A stretch of DNA of 64,000 nt from Qipengyuania sp. S6317L1 (lineage in GTDB: Bacteria > Pseudomonadota > Alphaproteobacteria > Sphingomonadales > Sphingomonadaceae): NCBI RefSeq assembly GCF_023015615.1, contig NZ_JALKAJ010000005.1, positions 620,001-684,000 on the forward strand, given 5' to 3'. Every line of letters starts with the position of its first letter. The first letter of the stretch is position 1. Below are positions 54,326-62,559 of the stretch, one piece after another. The notes under the pieces were generated by a model. That model did no database searches and was not told where the DNA came from. It was given only the letters and a program-made list of their open reading frames with translations. The translations under genes were made by a program, and so were the position numbers.

Positions 54326-56641
54326 TCAACCGAGCTTTGCCTCAATTTCTTCGCGCAATCGGACCAATGGCTCAGCCTCACACCTGCCTGCGGCCATTTC
54401 CTCGTCCAGAATGGCGAGGAAGGCGGCTTTCTTGGTTTCTTTGACGCTGTCGTGCGGCATCGGGTGATCCAGGGTCGAGACCACCAGATCAATCATCCGT
54501 TCAGCGCCGTGCAGGCGTCCCCACAGGTAATCATTTTCGCGGTAAGCACGGCTGAAGAATGCGCCGAAGTTATAGAACTCGGTTCCGCGCAAAGTCGCCG
54601 CAGTGCCGCCCTCCCTGATCGAGAGGGCGTCATCGGGTGAAATGCGGTCAATTTTTACCGGATCATACTCGTACAGCCTATCGCTTTGCAGGACCGGAAG
54701 AGTTGCCGCATCGTAGAAAGGAAAACCGACATAGGTGAGCAGCATACGCCGCTTAAGATTGCGGGGCATTTCTGCCAGAGCCTCCGCCAGAAGTCGTTCG
54801 GCCTCTGCGTCGGTTTCGGGCATCAACCGTTTTCGCGCAAGGTAGTCGAGGACCGCGCCTGGGTTCTCCAGCACAAGGGGTGCGATCGCTGCGAAACCCT
54901 CGCCCAGAGCGGTAAAGTCGTCGGCACCTTTGTAGAGTTTCATGATCTCATAGATCCGCGTGCGAGCCAGATCGAGTGCATCGTCCGGGATCTCCGGGTC
55001 AACCTCCCAATCGCGCGAAAGCCTGCGCGACAAAAGCTGGAGTCGGCGGATGCGAAATCCGACGTCGTGTGTCTGGAAAAAGGCAATCGCAGCGGGCGTG
55101 GCACCCCCCGTTTCCCCGCACAATGCCGTCAGACCACGAGCCTTGAGCTCCCGCCGAAACACGCTCGCAATGGTTGTTTCATCGATCATTTTAAGGTCAG
55201 GCGCAGCCTGAAGGGTTAACCTCGCGAGGCGTTCGACGATGAAACTGTATTTGGTCTGCGCGTATGCGCCGAAAGTGTAGCCCGCCTGTTCGGCAGCGGC
55301 GTGCTGCGCCTTGTGGCGCCACCCGGCGAGCCGTTTGACCGTCGGGCTGTTGAGGAAAAATGTGCGGCCAAACAGCTTCTCAACCGCTCGGTCGATCTCT
55401 GGCCGCAGCCCAAGCACAATGCGCCGCAGGCGCTGCGCATCCTTGGATTGCTGTTCGATACGCTCAAGATCGTCGCGGATGGGCTGTTCGCGGGGGATCG
55501 TGGACAGCGATCCGAATATCGAGGTGAACCACCCGATCGGTTCCGACGGTTCGCCCGCAACGCGCGATGGGCTACGATCCGGGCGCGGTTCGATATAGAC
55601 AAATCGCCGGTCGACCTCGCGCTGCGAAGTGCGGCCCGAAATGGCCTTGAGGGCGGCTCCGAATGGCGCATTGACCAGAACTGCACCGTCGATGAGTGCG
55701 ACATCCTTGATCGAGCCATCGCGCATATGGGTGGGCATTATGCGGGACAAAAAGGCCCCTCGCGAAGCCCAGTGGTGGTCGTTGCTTGCGCCCACGCGGT
55801 CGATTTCATCGAGCACCAGCGGCGGAAAGGCTCCGGGAAAGCTGGCTGTTGCCCGCGCTGCGAGAACGAGTTCGAGGCGATCTGCTATTTCCCCGCCAGC
55901 CTCAAGCGGGACCGCTTTGCGAAAAGCTATTGGCAGGCGATGCTCGGTCTCTTCAACCATTGGCGGCGAATTAAGCCGCAGCATTTCCGCGTGACCGCGA
56001 AAATCGGTGGCGGTCACCAGAAGGTCAATCGGAAAACCGGGTGGTAGGAGCGGCGGGCCTGCACTTGTTGCCGCCATGTTGTGGAGCGCTTCGTATAGCA
56101 TTTCGGAGAACCGCTCGCCCGAGAACGGAGGGCCAAACCAGCGCCCGCGAACCATCTGCGACACCTTGCCACGCACCTCTTTGCGCGTCTCTGGTGAAAC
56201 GCTTTCGTCAACCGCGTTGCCGCTGCGCTTCAGGAACCAATCGGCCAGGGGTTGGGCCCAGAACTTGGCAAAACGCCACCCGGGCTGGGCTTCTTCGGCA
56301 GTGAGTTCGCTCACGTCGGCGTTCTTAAGCCATAAATCCGTCAAAGGCTCCAACGAGCCGCCGGAATAGAGCGCCTGCGACAGGAACACTGCATTGATCC
56401 CGCCCGCGCTTGCCCCCGTCAAAATGTCGGGTAACACCCTCAAACGCAGCGAATGTTCTGTCTCGATCCTGTCAAGAAGTTCGCGATAGACACCGGCGAC
56501 CCCGTCAATCTCTTCGCCGTCCTGATGCGCGCGGCTAGCTCTGGCGATGTGCCAGATTTCTTTGGTGACACCGTGCATGTAAACAGCAAGGCTGACACCG
56601 CCGTAGCAGACGAGAGCGAGACGCAGTTCCTTTTTACGCAT
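54326..56641 (-). CDS. Large patatin-like phospholipase family protein (DUF3376 type)
   Basis: A 771-residue protein with an N-terminal patatin domain: LALVCYGGVSLAVYMHGV (oxyanion loop), nucleophile elbow ILTGASAGGINAVFL with Ser78, and catalytic Asp in VALIDGAVLVNAPF. Patatins hydrolyse acyl chains of phospholipids. The C-terminal half of about 400 residues (DUF3376-like) has no catalytic motif that I recognise, is rich in Arg/Glu helices, and may be regulatory. There is no signal peptide, so it is probably cytoplasmic or membrane associated. ATG 56641 is preferred to the TTG at 56680. Divergent from radA by 75 bases. Confidence 0.9.
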   Translation of the reverse strand: MRKKELRLALVCYGGVSLAVYMHGVTKEIWHIARASRAHQDGEEIDGVAGVYRELLDRIETEHSLRLRVLPDILTGASAGGINAVFLSQALYSGGSLEPLTDLWLKNADVSELTAEEAQPGWRFAKFWAQPLADWFLKRSGNAVDESVSPETRKEVRGKVSQMVRGRWFGPPFSGERFSEMLYEALHNMAATSAGPPLLPPGFPIDLLVTATDFRGHAEMLRLNSPPMVEETEHRLPIAFRKAVPLEAGGEIADRLELVLAARATASFPGAFPPLVLDEIDRVGASNDHHWASRGAFLSRIMPTHMRDGSIKDVALIDGAVLVNAPFGAALKAISGRTSQREVDRRFVYIEPRPDRSPSRVAGEPSEPIGWFTSIFGSLSTIPREQPIRDDLERIEQQSKDAQRLRRIVLGLRPEIDRAVEKLFGRTFFLNSPTVKRLAGWRHKAQHAAAEQAGYTFGAYAQTKYSFIVERLARLTLQAAPDLKMIDETTIASVFRRELKARGLTALCGETGGATPAAIAFFQTHDVGFRIRRLQLLSRRLSRDWEVDPEIPDDALDLARTRIYEIMKLYKGADDFTALGEGFAAIAPLVLENPGAVLDYLARKRLMPETDAEAERLLAEALAEMPRNLKRRMLLTYVGFPFYDAATLPVLQSDRLYEYDPVKIDRISPDDALSIREGGTAATLRGTEFYNFGAFFSRAYRENDYLWGRLHGAERMIDLVVSTLDHPMPHDSVKETKKAAFLAILDEEMAAGRCEAEPLVRLREEIEAKLG

Positions 56642-56716
56642 TACAAGATGCGTCTTGCAGGGGATTGTTGGGTTTCGCAATTGCGTTCTGCAAATGTTCT
56701 GGTAACAACTTCAGGC

Positions 56717-58084
56717 ATGGCGAAAGCAAAAAAACGATATGTTTGCGCAAATTGTGGCGCGGTTTCTCCACGCTGGCAGGGTCAATGCGGTGATTGCGGC
56801 GAATGGAATACGCTGACCGAAGACGTGCCCGCGACAGTGTTTTCGCAAAAGCATGATTTATCGAGCGGCGGGCGCGGCATCGAATTTGTGCCACTTAATC
56901 AACCCGCAGAATTGCCGGTGCGCAAGTCCACCGGGCTTGCCGAGTTCGACCGCGCGCTTGGCGGTGGGATCGTGCCGGGGTCTGCCATCCTGATGGGCGG
57001 CGATCCCGGGATCGGGAAATCCACACTTCTGCTACAAACAGCGGCAACGATTGCGCGCGGCGGCAATGATGTCGTGTATGTCAGCGGTGAGGAAGCTGCG
57101 GGGCAAGTGCGGCTTCGGGCGCAACGCCTGGGCGTGGCGGACGCGCCTATTCGCCTCGCCTCGGAAACATCGGTGCGCGATATTCTGACAACATTGGGGC
57201 AGGGGGTGCCGCCCGCGCTCCTCGTCATCGATTCGATCCAGACAATGCACTCAGACACCATCGAAGGCGCGCCGGGCACGGTGAGCCAGGTGCGCGGCTG
57301 TGCGCTTGAGCTTATCCGATTTGCCAAGGCGACGGGGACAGCGCTCGTGCTGGTCGGTCATGTCACCAAGGATGGCAGTATCGCGGGGCCTCGTGTGCTT
57401 GAACACATGGTCGATGTGGTGATGAGTTTCGAAGGCGAGCGTAGCCACCAATACCGGATCCTTCGTGCACTTAAGAACCGCTTTGGCGCGGTCGATGAAA
57501 TTGGTGTCTTCTCTATGGAAGGGGCAGGGCTGGAGGAGGTTTCGAACCCTTCCATGCTCTTTCTATCGGGTCGCGATCAGCCCTTGGCAGGAAGCGCGGT
57601 GTTTCCTGCTCTTGAAGGCACGCGGCCAGTGCTGGTGGAAATTCAGGCTCTCATCGTCCGCCTGCAGTCGGGAGCAACACCAAGGCGTGCGGTCGTGGGA
57701 TGGGACAACGGGCGGCTCGCAATGCTACTCGCGGTTCTGGAATCGCGTTGCGGGCTCAATTTCTCGAGTGCGGAAGTTTATCTCAATATTGCCGGGGGAT
57801 ATCGATTGTCCGATCCGGCCGCCGATCTGGCAGTGGCCGCTGCGCTTGTCTCGGCGCTTGCCGACAGGCCCTTACCGCAGAAATCCGCATGGTTCGGCGA
57901 GGTCTCTCTCGCAGGCGAAATTCGCCCTGTTTCGCACAGCGATCTACGCATGCGCGAAACCGCAAAACTTGGCTTTGTGAAAGGCTACGGCCCATCGGGC
58001 GCAAAGACCGGCTCGTCGAAGCTTGAGTATAAAGGCATAAGTCAACTTTCCAATCTCGTTGACCAAGTGATGGCAACCGCATAG
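56717..58084 (+). CDS. radA: DNA repair protein RadA
   Basis: RadA is a RecA-like helicase that drives branch migration during recombination. The protein from ATG 56717 has 455 residues: the zinc finger YVCANCGAVSPRWQGQCGDCGEWNT, Walker A GGDPGIGKSTLLLQTA, the RadA-specific KNRFG motif (LKNRFGAVDEIGVF) and the C-terminal Lon-like domain (GGYRLSDPAADLAVAAALVSALADRPL, AGEIRPVSHSDLRMRE). The longer upstream in-frame extension is antisense to the patatin gene and lacks family similarity. Confidence 0.97.
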   Translation: MAKAKKRYVCANCGAVSPRWQGQCGDCGEWNTLTEDVPATVFSQKHDLSSGGRGIEFVPLNQPAELPVRKSTGLAEFDRALGGGIVPGSAILMGGDPGIGKSTLLLQTAATIARGGNDVVYVSGEEAAGQVRLRAQRLGVADAPIRLASETSVRDILTTLGQGVPPALLVIDSIQTMHSDTIEGAPGTVSQVRGCALELIRFAKATGTALVLVGHVTKDGSIAGPRVLEHMVDVVMSFEGERSHQYRILRALKNRFGAVDEIGVFSMEGAGLEEVSNPSMLFLSGRDQPLAGSAVFPALEGTRPVLVEIQALIVRLQSGATPRRAVVGWDNGRLAMLLAVLESRCGLNFSSAEVYLNIAGGYRLSDPAADLAVAAALVSALADRPLPQKSAWFGEVSLAGEIRPVSHSDLRMRETAKLGFVKGYGPSGAKTGSSKLEYKGISQLSNLVDQVMATA

Positions 58085-58098
58085 TCCGCAAAAGCGTT

Positions 58099-58632
58099 AT
58101 GACCGGTTTTGATATAATCGTTCTGATCATCGTCGCAGTGGCGGCCGTTGGCGGGTTCCTTCGCGGGCTTGTGCAAGAGGTGTTGAGCCTCGCTGCATGG
58201 ATTCTGGCGGCGTGTTCGGTGCACTATCTGCACGGCGATCTCACAAAGTTCCTGCTAGGGTTCTATAATCTGGACCCCGGCGCAGCTATCCTCGCCTTCG
58301 CGCTTCTTCTCATCATCCCTTATGCCGCGATGAAGCTGATCGCCAGCAACGTCGGAGAGGCGTCGCGCGGTTCGATACTGGGGCCGATTGACAGGGTTCT
58401 CGGATTTGGATTTGGCGCGGTGAAAGGCGCGATTATCGTTGTCTTTGCGTTTTCGGTGCTGGTGCTCGGCTTTGACACGGTGTGGGGATACAAGGGGCGT
58501 CCTGACTGGATTTCGCAGGCACGCACCTATCCTGCCGCCGACGCTTTCTCGCGAGAGTTGGTGCGAATGATCGCATCGCGCCGTGCGCGCCTGTCGGACG
58601 AGGAACGCGGTAGCGATGGCGATACGGAGTAA
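58099..58632 (+). CDS. cvpA: CvpA family membrane protein
   Basis: A 177-residue inner-membrane protein of the CvpA/colicin V production family with four hydrophobic segments: FDIIVLIIVAVAAVGGFLRGLVQEVLSLAAWILAA, AAILAFALLLIIPYAAMKLIA and AVKGAIIVVFAFSVLVLGFDTVW. The family signature GGFLRGLVQEVLSL is clear. The function is unresolved; E. coli CvpA is linked to colicin V export and envelope stress. It follows radA by 14 bases, an order common in sphingomonads. Confidence 0.92.
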   Translation: MTGFDIIVLIIVAVAAVGGFLRGLVQEVLSLAAWILAACSVHYLHGDLTKFLLGFYNLDPGAAILAFALLLIIPYAAMKLIASNVGEASRGSILGPIDRVLGFGFGAVKGAIIVVFAFSVLVLGFDTVWGYKGRPDWISQARTYPAADAFSRELVRMIASRRARLSDEERGSDGDTE

Positions 58633-58641
58633 GCACGGCTA

Positions 58642-59094
58642 GTGGCTGAGGCGAGCGTTACCAAGCTCTACACCCCAGACCTTCTCGGGCTGGCCACGAG
58701 GCTTGCGGAATTTCCGCTAATCGGAGACTTCGACTACCGTGCTGAAGCGCGCTCGAGGGCTTGTGGCAGCACGATTGAGGTTGGCGTGGATCTCGGTGCC
58801 GATGGCGCAATTACCCGGCTCGGACTTCAGGTAAGCGCCTGCGCCATCGGGCAAAGTTCCGCTGCAATCCTCGCGCTAGATGCCAAAGGACACAGCGCAG
58901 CTGACTTCAAGCGCGTTCTTGCCGAAATCGAAACATGGCTGGCGAGCGACGAGACAACCCGAACGCCTGTTCCTGATTGGCCCGGCTTTGAGGCGCTCGT
59001 GCCAGCGCGCCAGCATCAAGGACGGCACGGTGCGCTCTTATTGGCGTGGACTGCGATCAATCAGGCGCTTTCCACTGCGCCATCCCCGCGTTAA
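58642..59094 (+). CDS. NifU-like iron-sulfur cluster scaffold protein
   Basis: This 150-residue protein resembles the N-terminal NifU/IscU scaffold fold: YRAEARSRACGSTIEVGVDLGADGAITRLGLQVSACAIGQSSAAILALDAKGHSAADFKRVLAEIETWL. Two of the scaffold cysteines are present (ACGS and SACAIGQSS). The usual third cysteine near the C-terminus is not seen, so true cluster assembly is not certain. The start is GTG 58642, nine bases after the cvpA stop. It sits in a radA-cvpA-alr stretch, not in an isc or suf operon. Confidence 0.8.
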   Translation: MAEASVTKLYTPDLLGLATRLAEFPLIGDFDYRAEARSRACGSTIEVGVDLGADGAITRLGLQVSACAIGQSSAAILALDAKGHSAADFKRVLAEIETWLASDETTRTPVPDWPGFEALVPARQHQGRHGALLLAWTAINQALSTAPSPR

Positions 59095-59143
59095 GGCTTC
59101 TTGAGAGAAGAAAAAATCGCACGAAACAGGCGAGTGGGGACCT

Positions 59144-60802
59144 ATGTCAGCAACATCTGCAACCAACGAGGCGAGCGCGCTGGGTGAGCGCGAGCCCACG
59201 AAGAAGGAAATCCGCCTGGTCGTGGGCGCGTCGAGCGCCGGCACAATCTTTGAGTGGTATGATTTCTTCATCTACGGAACGCTCGCCTACATTCTGAAAG
59301 ACGCCTTTTACGATGTGGATGACCCGACGCTCGGGCTTTTGCTGGTGTGGTCGACCTTCGCGGTCGGATTTGCGTTTCGCCCAATCGGCGCGATCCTTTT
59401 CGGGTTTCTTGGTGACAAGTTGGGGCGCAAATACACTTTCCTTGTGACCGTTACGCTGATGGGTATCGCTACTGCCGGAGTTGGATTTATCCCCACGATC
59501 GATACCATAGGCGTGGCAGCGCCCATCATCGTTATCGTCTTGCGGGTTCTCCAGGGCCTGGCGCTGGGCGGTGAATACGGCGGCGCGGCGATCTATGTCG
59601 CCGAACACTCTCCCCCCGATCAGCGCGGATATTTTACTAGCTATATCCAGGCCTCGGTTGCCGGCGGTTTCGTCCTTTCAATCATCGTGGTGCTCGGATG
59701 CCGTTTCCTGATACCTGAGGCGGATTTTGAAGCATGGGGCTGGCGCGTTCCATTCCTCCTTTCAATTCTCCTTCTCGCAATCTCGCTCTGGATGCGGCTC
59801 ATGCTGTCGGAAAGCCCGGTTTTCCAAGCAATGAAAGAGGCGGGCGAGACAAGCGGCAACCCCTTTATCGAAAGCTTCACCTACCCCGGCAACAAGAAAC
59901 GCATCTTTGCCGCTCTGTTCGGCGTGACAGGCATCCTCACAACCATCTGGTATACTGCGTTCTTCTCAGGAATGAGCTTTCTGAGGGGGCCTATGCACGT
60001 TGACCCGTTCACCGTTGAAGTCATCCTTCTTATTGCTGGTGCCATTGCGATGAGCTTCTATATCTTTGTCGGCAAATGGTCGGACAAGGTCGGGCGAAAG
60101 AAGCCGATCATAATCGGCGCGCTCGCAACCTTGGCGTTGCTTTTCCCGACATTCTGGGGGCTGGGGAGTCTTGCGAACCCCGGCCTTGCAGAAGCGTCCG
60201 AGCGCGCGCCTATCGTGGTGAGTGGGCCAGAATGTGTGACCGATCCTTTTGCCGAACTGTTCGACCGTGAACAAACCGATTGCGGCAAGATTCTTGGCAC
60301 TCTCACAGCTTCGGGTGTTGCCTATACACTCATGCCGGGCGACACGCTTTCGATCACAGTTGACGGCAATGAAATCGCCGCTGAGCCCGAATGGTACGAA
60401 AGCGGGCAAGCACGCACCGAGGGCCTGCAGAATGCTCTTGGCGAATTCGGCTTCGACTTTTCCAAGCAGCAGCCCGAGTTCATCAATATCGTCGGGATCA
60501 TCGGGCTTTTGCTTATGCTCGGGATGCTCTCGGCGCTCACTTACGGATCAGTCGCGGCGCTCCTTTCCGAGATGTTTCCGCCGAAAATCCGCTATTCCTC
60601 CATGTCGATCCCTTATCACATCGGCGCAGGCTATCTTGGCGGGTTCCTGCCTCTGATCGCCGGCGTGATTGTGGCGAGCACAGGCGATATTTACGCGGGG
60701 CTGTGGTACACATGGGCGGTTGTAGCGTTCGGCGTGGTCGTCGCATGGTGGGGCATCCCCGGCGGGCCTCCTAAAGATTTTGAAGACGATGCAACTGCCT
60801 GA
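59144..60802 (+). CDS. MFS transporter, metabolite:H+ symporter (MHS) family, with periplasmic insertion
   Basis: A 552-residue transporter of the ProP/KgtP-like MHS family. FEWYDFFIYGTLA marks TM1, GFLGDKLGRKYTFL loop 2-3 and GKWSDKVGRKKPIIIGA loop 8-9. About 100 residues (344-446) are inserted between TM9 and TM10, which topology places in the periplasm; the segment is polar, with Cys364 and Cys380 that could form a disulfide. Typical MHS proteins are about 430-450 residues, so the extra length is this insertion. The substrate is unknown. alr begins inside its 3' end. Confidence 0.9.
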   Translation: MSATSATNEASALGEREPTKKEIRLVVGASSAGTIFEWYDFFIYGTLAYILKDAFYDVDDPTLGLLLVWSTFAVGFAFRPIGAILFGFLGDKLGRKYTFLVTVTLMGIATAGVGFIPTIDTIGVAAPIIVIVLRVLQGLALGGEYGGAAIYVAEHSPPDQRGYFTSYIQASVAGGFVLSIIVVLGCRFLIPEADFEAWGWRVPFLLSILLLAISLWMRLMLSESPVFQAMKEAGETSGNPFIESFTYPGNKKRIFAALFGVTGILTTIWYTAFFSGMSFLRGPMHVDPFTVEVILLIAGAIAMSFYIFVGKWSDKVGRKKPIIIGALATLALLFPTFWGLGSLANPGLAEASERAPIVVSGPECVTDPFAELFDREQTDCGKILGTLTASGVAYTLMPGDTLSITVDGNEIAAEPEWYESGQARTEGLQNALGEFGFDFSKQQPEFINIVGIIGLLLMLGMLSALTYGSVAALLSEMFPPKIRYSSMSIPYHIGAGYLGGFLPLIAGVIVASTGDIYAGLWYTWAVVAFGVVVAWWGIPGGPPKDFEDDATA

Positions 60803-61838
60803 CGCTCTGGCGCCTGAACCCACGGTTAGACTTCGCCTCGACAAGCAGGCCCTCGCACACAATTGGCGCGCGCTCGATCAATTGTCAGGCAACGCATCGG
60901 CAGGCGCTGCGGTGAAGGCCAATTGCTACGGTCTTGGCGTGGGCGCTTGCGTACCGGTCCTTCGCGATGCGGGCTGCGACGCGTTTTTCGTCGCCCATTG
61001 GACTGAGGTCGAGGCGCTGTTGCCGCACGTCGACGCAGCGCAAATCGCCGTGCTGCACGGTCCGGTTCGCGATGACGATGTCGCATTTGCCAAGGCAACC
61101 GGGGTGGTGCCGGTCCTGAACTCGCTCTCCCAAGTTCGCCGTTGGAATGCGGCGGGGGGAGGGCGGTGTCATTTGATGGTGGACACAGGGATCAACCGTC
61201 TGGGTATCGCCCCAAGTGAGCTTGGCGATCCGGAAATTGCGAAACTTGATGTCGATGTCTTGATGAGCCATCTGGCCAGTGCGGATGAAGACAGCGCGAC
61301 AAACGAGAGGCAACTCAAAGCGTTCCGCGAGTGCCTGCCTGCTGTGGAACACAACCGTGCCAGCCTTGCCAACAGCGCTGGCATAGCGCTTGGCACTGAA
61401 TTTGGCTTTGATCTAACCCGTCCGGGCCTCGCGCTTTATGGTGGTATCCCAAGGCCTGAACTCGCGAACAGCATCCGTCAGGTCGCTTTTGTTGATGCGG
61501 TCATCATGCAAATCCGGACCATCTGCGAAGGTGACGCCGTTGGTTACAATGGCGAATTTATCGCGCCATCTCCCATGCGTGTTGCCACGGTTTCCCTGGG
61601 GTATGCCGATGGGTTTCTGCGCAGCAGGGGACCGGGTGCAGCTTTGCAACACGGGGAGGCGTTGCTGCCCGTCCTCGGCAAGGTGTCGATGGATATGATT
61701 GTCGTCGATATGGCCAAGACGCCTGAGCTCGGCGAGGGGGATTGGCTCCACGTGCCTATGCACCTGCCCGATGCAGCAGAGCATAGCGGTTTATCCCAAT
61801 ATGAATTGCTGACGGTTATCGGCTCCCGCCTTCGCTGA
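60789..61838 (+). CDS. alr: Alanine racemase
   Basis: Alr interconverts L- and D-alanine with pyridoxal phosphate and supplies D-alanine for peptidoglycan. The protein from ATG 60789 has 349 residues: the PLP lysine in AAVKANCYGLGVGAC, HLMVDTGINRLGI, LSHLASADEDS, and the second-domain loop AVGYNGEFIAPSPMRVATVSLGYADGFLRS, with the catalytic tyrosine nearby. The start overlaps the MHS gene by 14 bases, so the two are coupled. A Cys follows the PLP lysine loop where many enzymes have Ala; this is a minor variant. Confidence 0.95.
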   Translation: MQLPDALAPEPTVRLRLDKQALAHNWRALDQLSGNASAGAAVKANCYGLGVGACVPVLRDAGCDAFFVAHWTEVEALLPHVDAAQIAVLHGPVRDDDVAFAKATGVVPVLNSLSQVRRWNAAGGGRCHLMVDTGINRLGIAPSELGDPEIAKLDVDVLMSHLASADEDSATNERQLKAFRECLPAVEHNRASLANSAGIALGTEFGFDLTRPGLALYGGIPRPELANSIRQVAFVDAVIMQIRTICEGDAVGYNGEFIAPSPMRVATVSLGYADGFLRSRGPGAALQHGEALLPVLGKVSMDMIVVDMAKTPELGEGDWLHVPMHLPDAAEHSGLSQYELLTVIGSRLR

Positions 61839-61869
61839 GAACGGCGCAATCGCACCATGATCAATACGC

Positions 61870-61902
61870 TTGTTGCACCGCACTATGTGCAGGTGCTAAG
61901 AT
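61870..61902 (+). promoter_or_regulatory. Candidate PhaR-type operator and promoter upstream of phaR
   Basis: The 95-base gap before phaR holds TTGTTGCACCGCACTATG, with TGCAC (61874-61878) and GTGCA (61887-61891) as inverted half-sites and TAAGAT (61897-61902) as a possible -10. PhaR proteins bind TGC/GCA-rich sites in related bacteria, so autoregulation is likely. No good -35 at 17 bases is visible. Confidence 0.38.
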
Positions 61903-61933
61903 ACAATCATTAACAGGCTTTCCGGGAAATATT

Positions 61934-62509
61934 ATGGCTCGCAAATCTGCCGAAGCGGCAAACAATGTCGATGAGAACACCATCGTCATCAAGAAGTACG
62001 CCAATCGGCGGCTCTATAACACGGCCTCATCAAGCTATATCACTCTGGAAGATCTCGCGAAAATGGTGCGGGATAATGTCGAGTTTGCGGTGTTCGATGC
62101 AAAGACTGGTGAAGACATCACCCGCTCGATCCTGACGCAGATCATCATGGATGAAGAGGCCAATGGAGGCCAAATGCTGCCTGTCGGATTCCTGCGACAA
62201 CTGATCTCTATGTACGGCAACTCGATGCAAAATCTGATGCCTTCCTACCTTGATGCTACGATGACCAATTTTCGTGAGCGCCAAAGCGAAATTCGCGAAG
62301 CCTTTGACAAAGGCATGCAGAATAATCCGCTAACCGCCATTCACGAAACCAATATGGCCATGATGCGCGCTGCGGCCGAAACCTTTATTCCCGGTGTTAC
62401 CAAGAAGAAGGCAGATCCGGCCGACAGCGGCGAGGCAACTGACGAAATCGCGGCGCTTCGTGAGCAGATGGCCGCCATGCAAAAGAAGCTGGACGAACTG
62501 GGCAAATAG
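61934..62509 (+). CDS. phaR: Polyhydroxyalkanoate synthesis repressor PhaR
   Basis: PhaR binds polyhydroxyalkanoate granules and represses phasin genes and itself. The 191-residue protein has the family DNA-binding core IVIKKYANRRLYNTASSSYITLEDLAKMVRDNVEFAVFDAKTGEDITRSILTQIIMDEE, then the granule/PHB-binding accumulation region (MLPVGFLRQLISMYGNSMQNLMPSYLDATMTNFRERQSEIREAFDKG). A short coiled coil ends the protein. No phaC, phaZ or phasin gene is nearby; alr lies upstream and proS downstream. Confidence 0.95.
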   Translation: MARKSAEAANNVDENTIVIKKYANRRLYNTASSSYITLEDLAKMVRDNVEFAVFDAKTGEDITRSILTQIIMDEEANGGQMLPVGFLRQLISMYGNSMQNLMPSYLDATMTNFRERQSEIREAFDKGMQNNPLTAIHETNMAMMRAAAETFIPGVTKKKADPADSGEATDEIAALREQMAAMQKKLDELGK

Positions 62510-62559
62510 GGGCAGGGCTCCAGCTCAAAACAAAGCAAAGATCGAGCAGGAAATTCCAA

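Noticed and set aside
56453..56716. 5' extension of radA over the patatin start
   Set aside because: The zinc finger starts right after ATG 56717 as in all RadA; the extension is antisense to the patatin gene.
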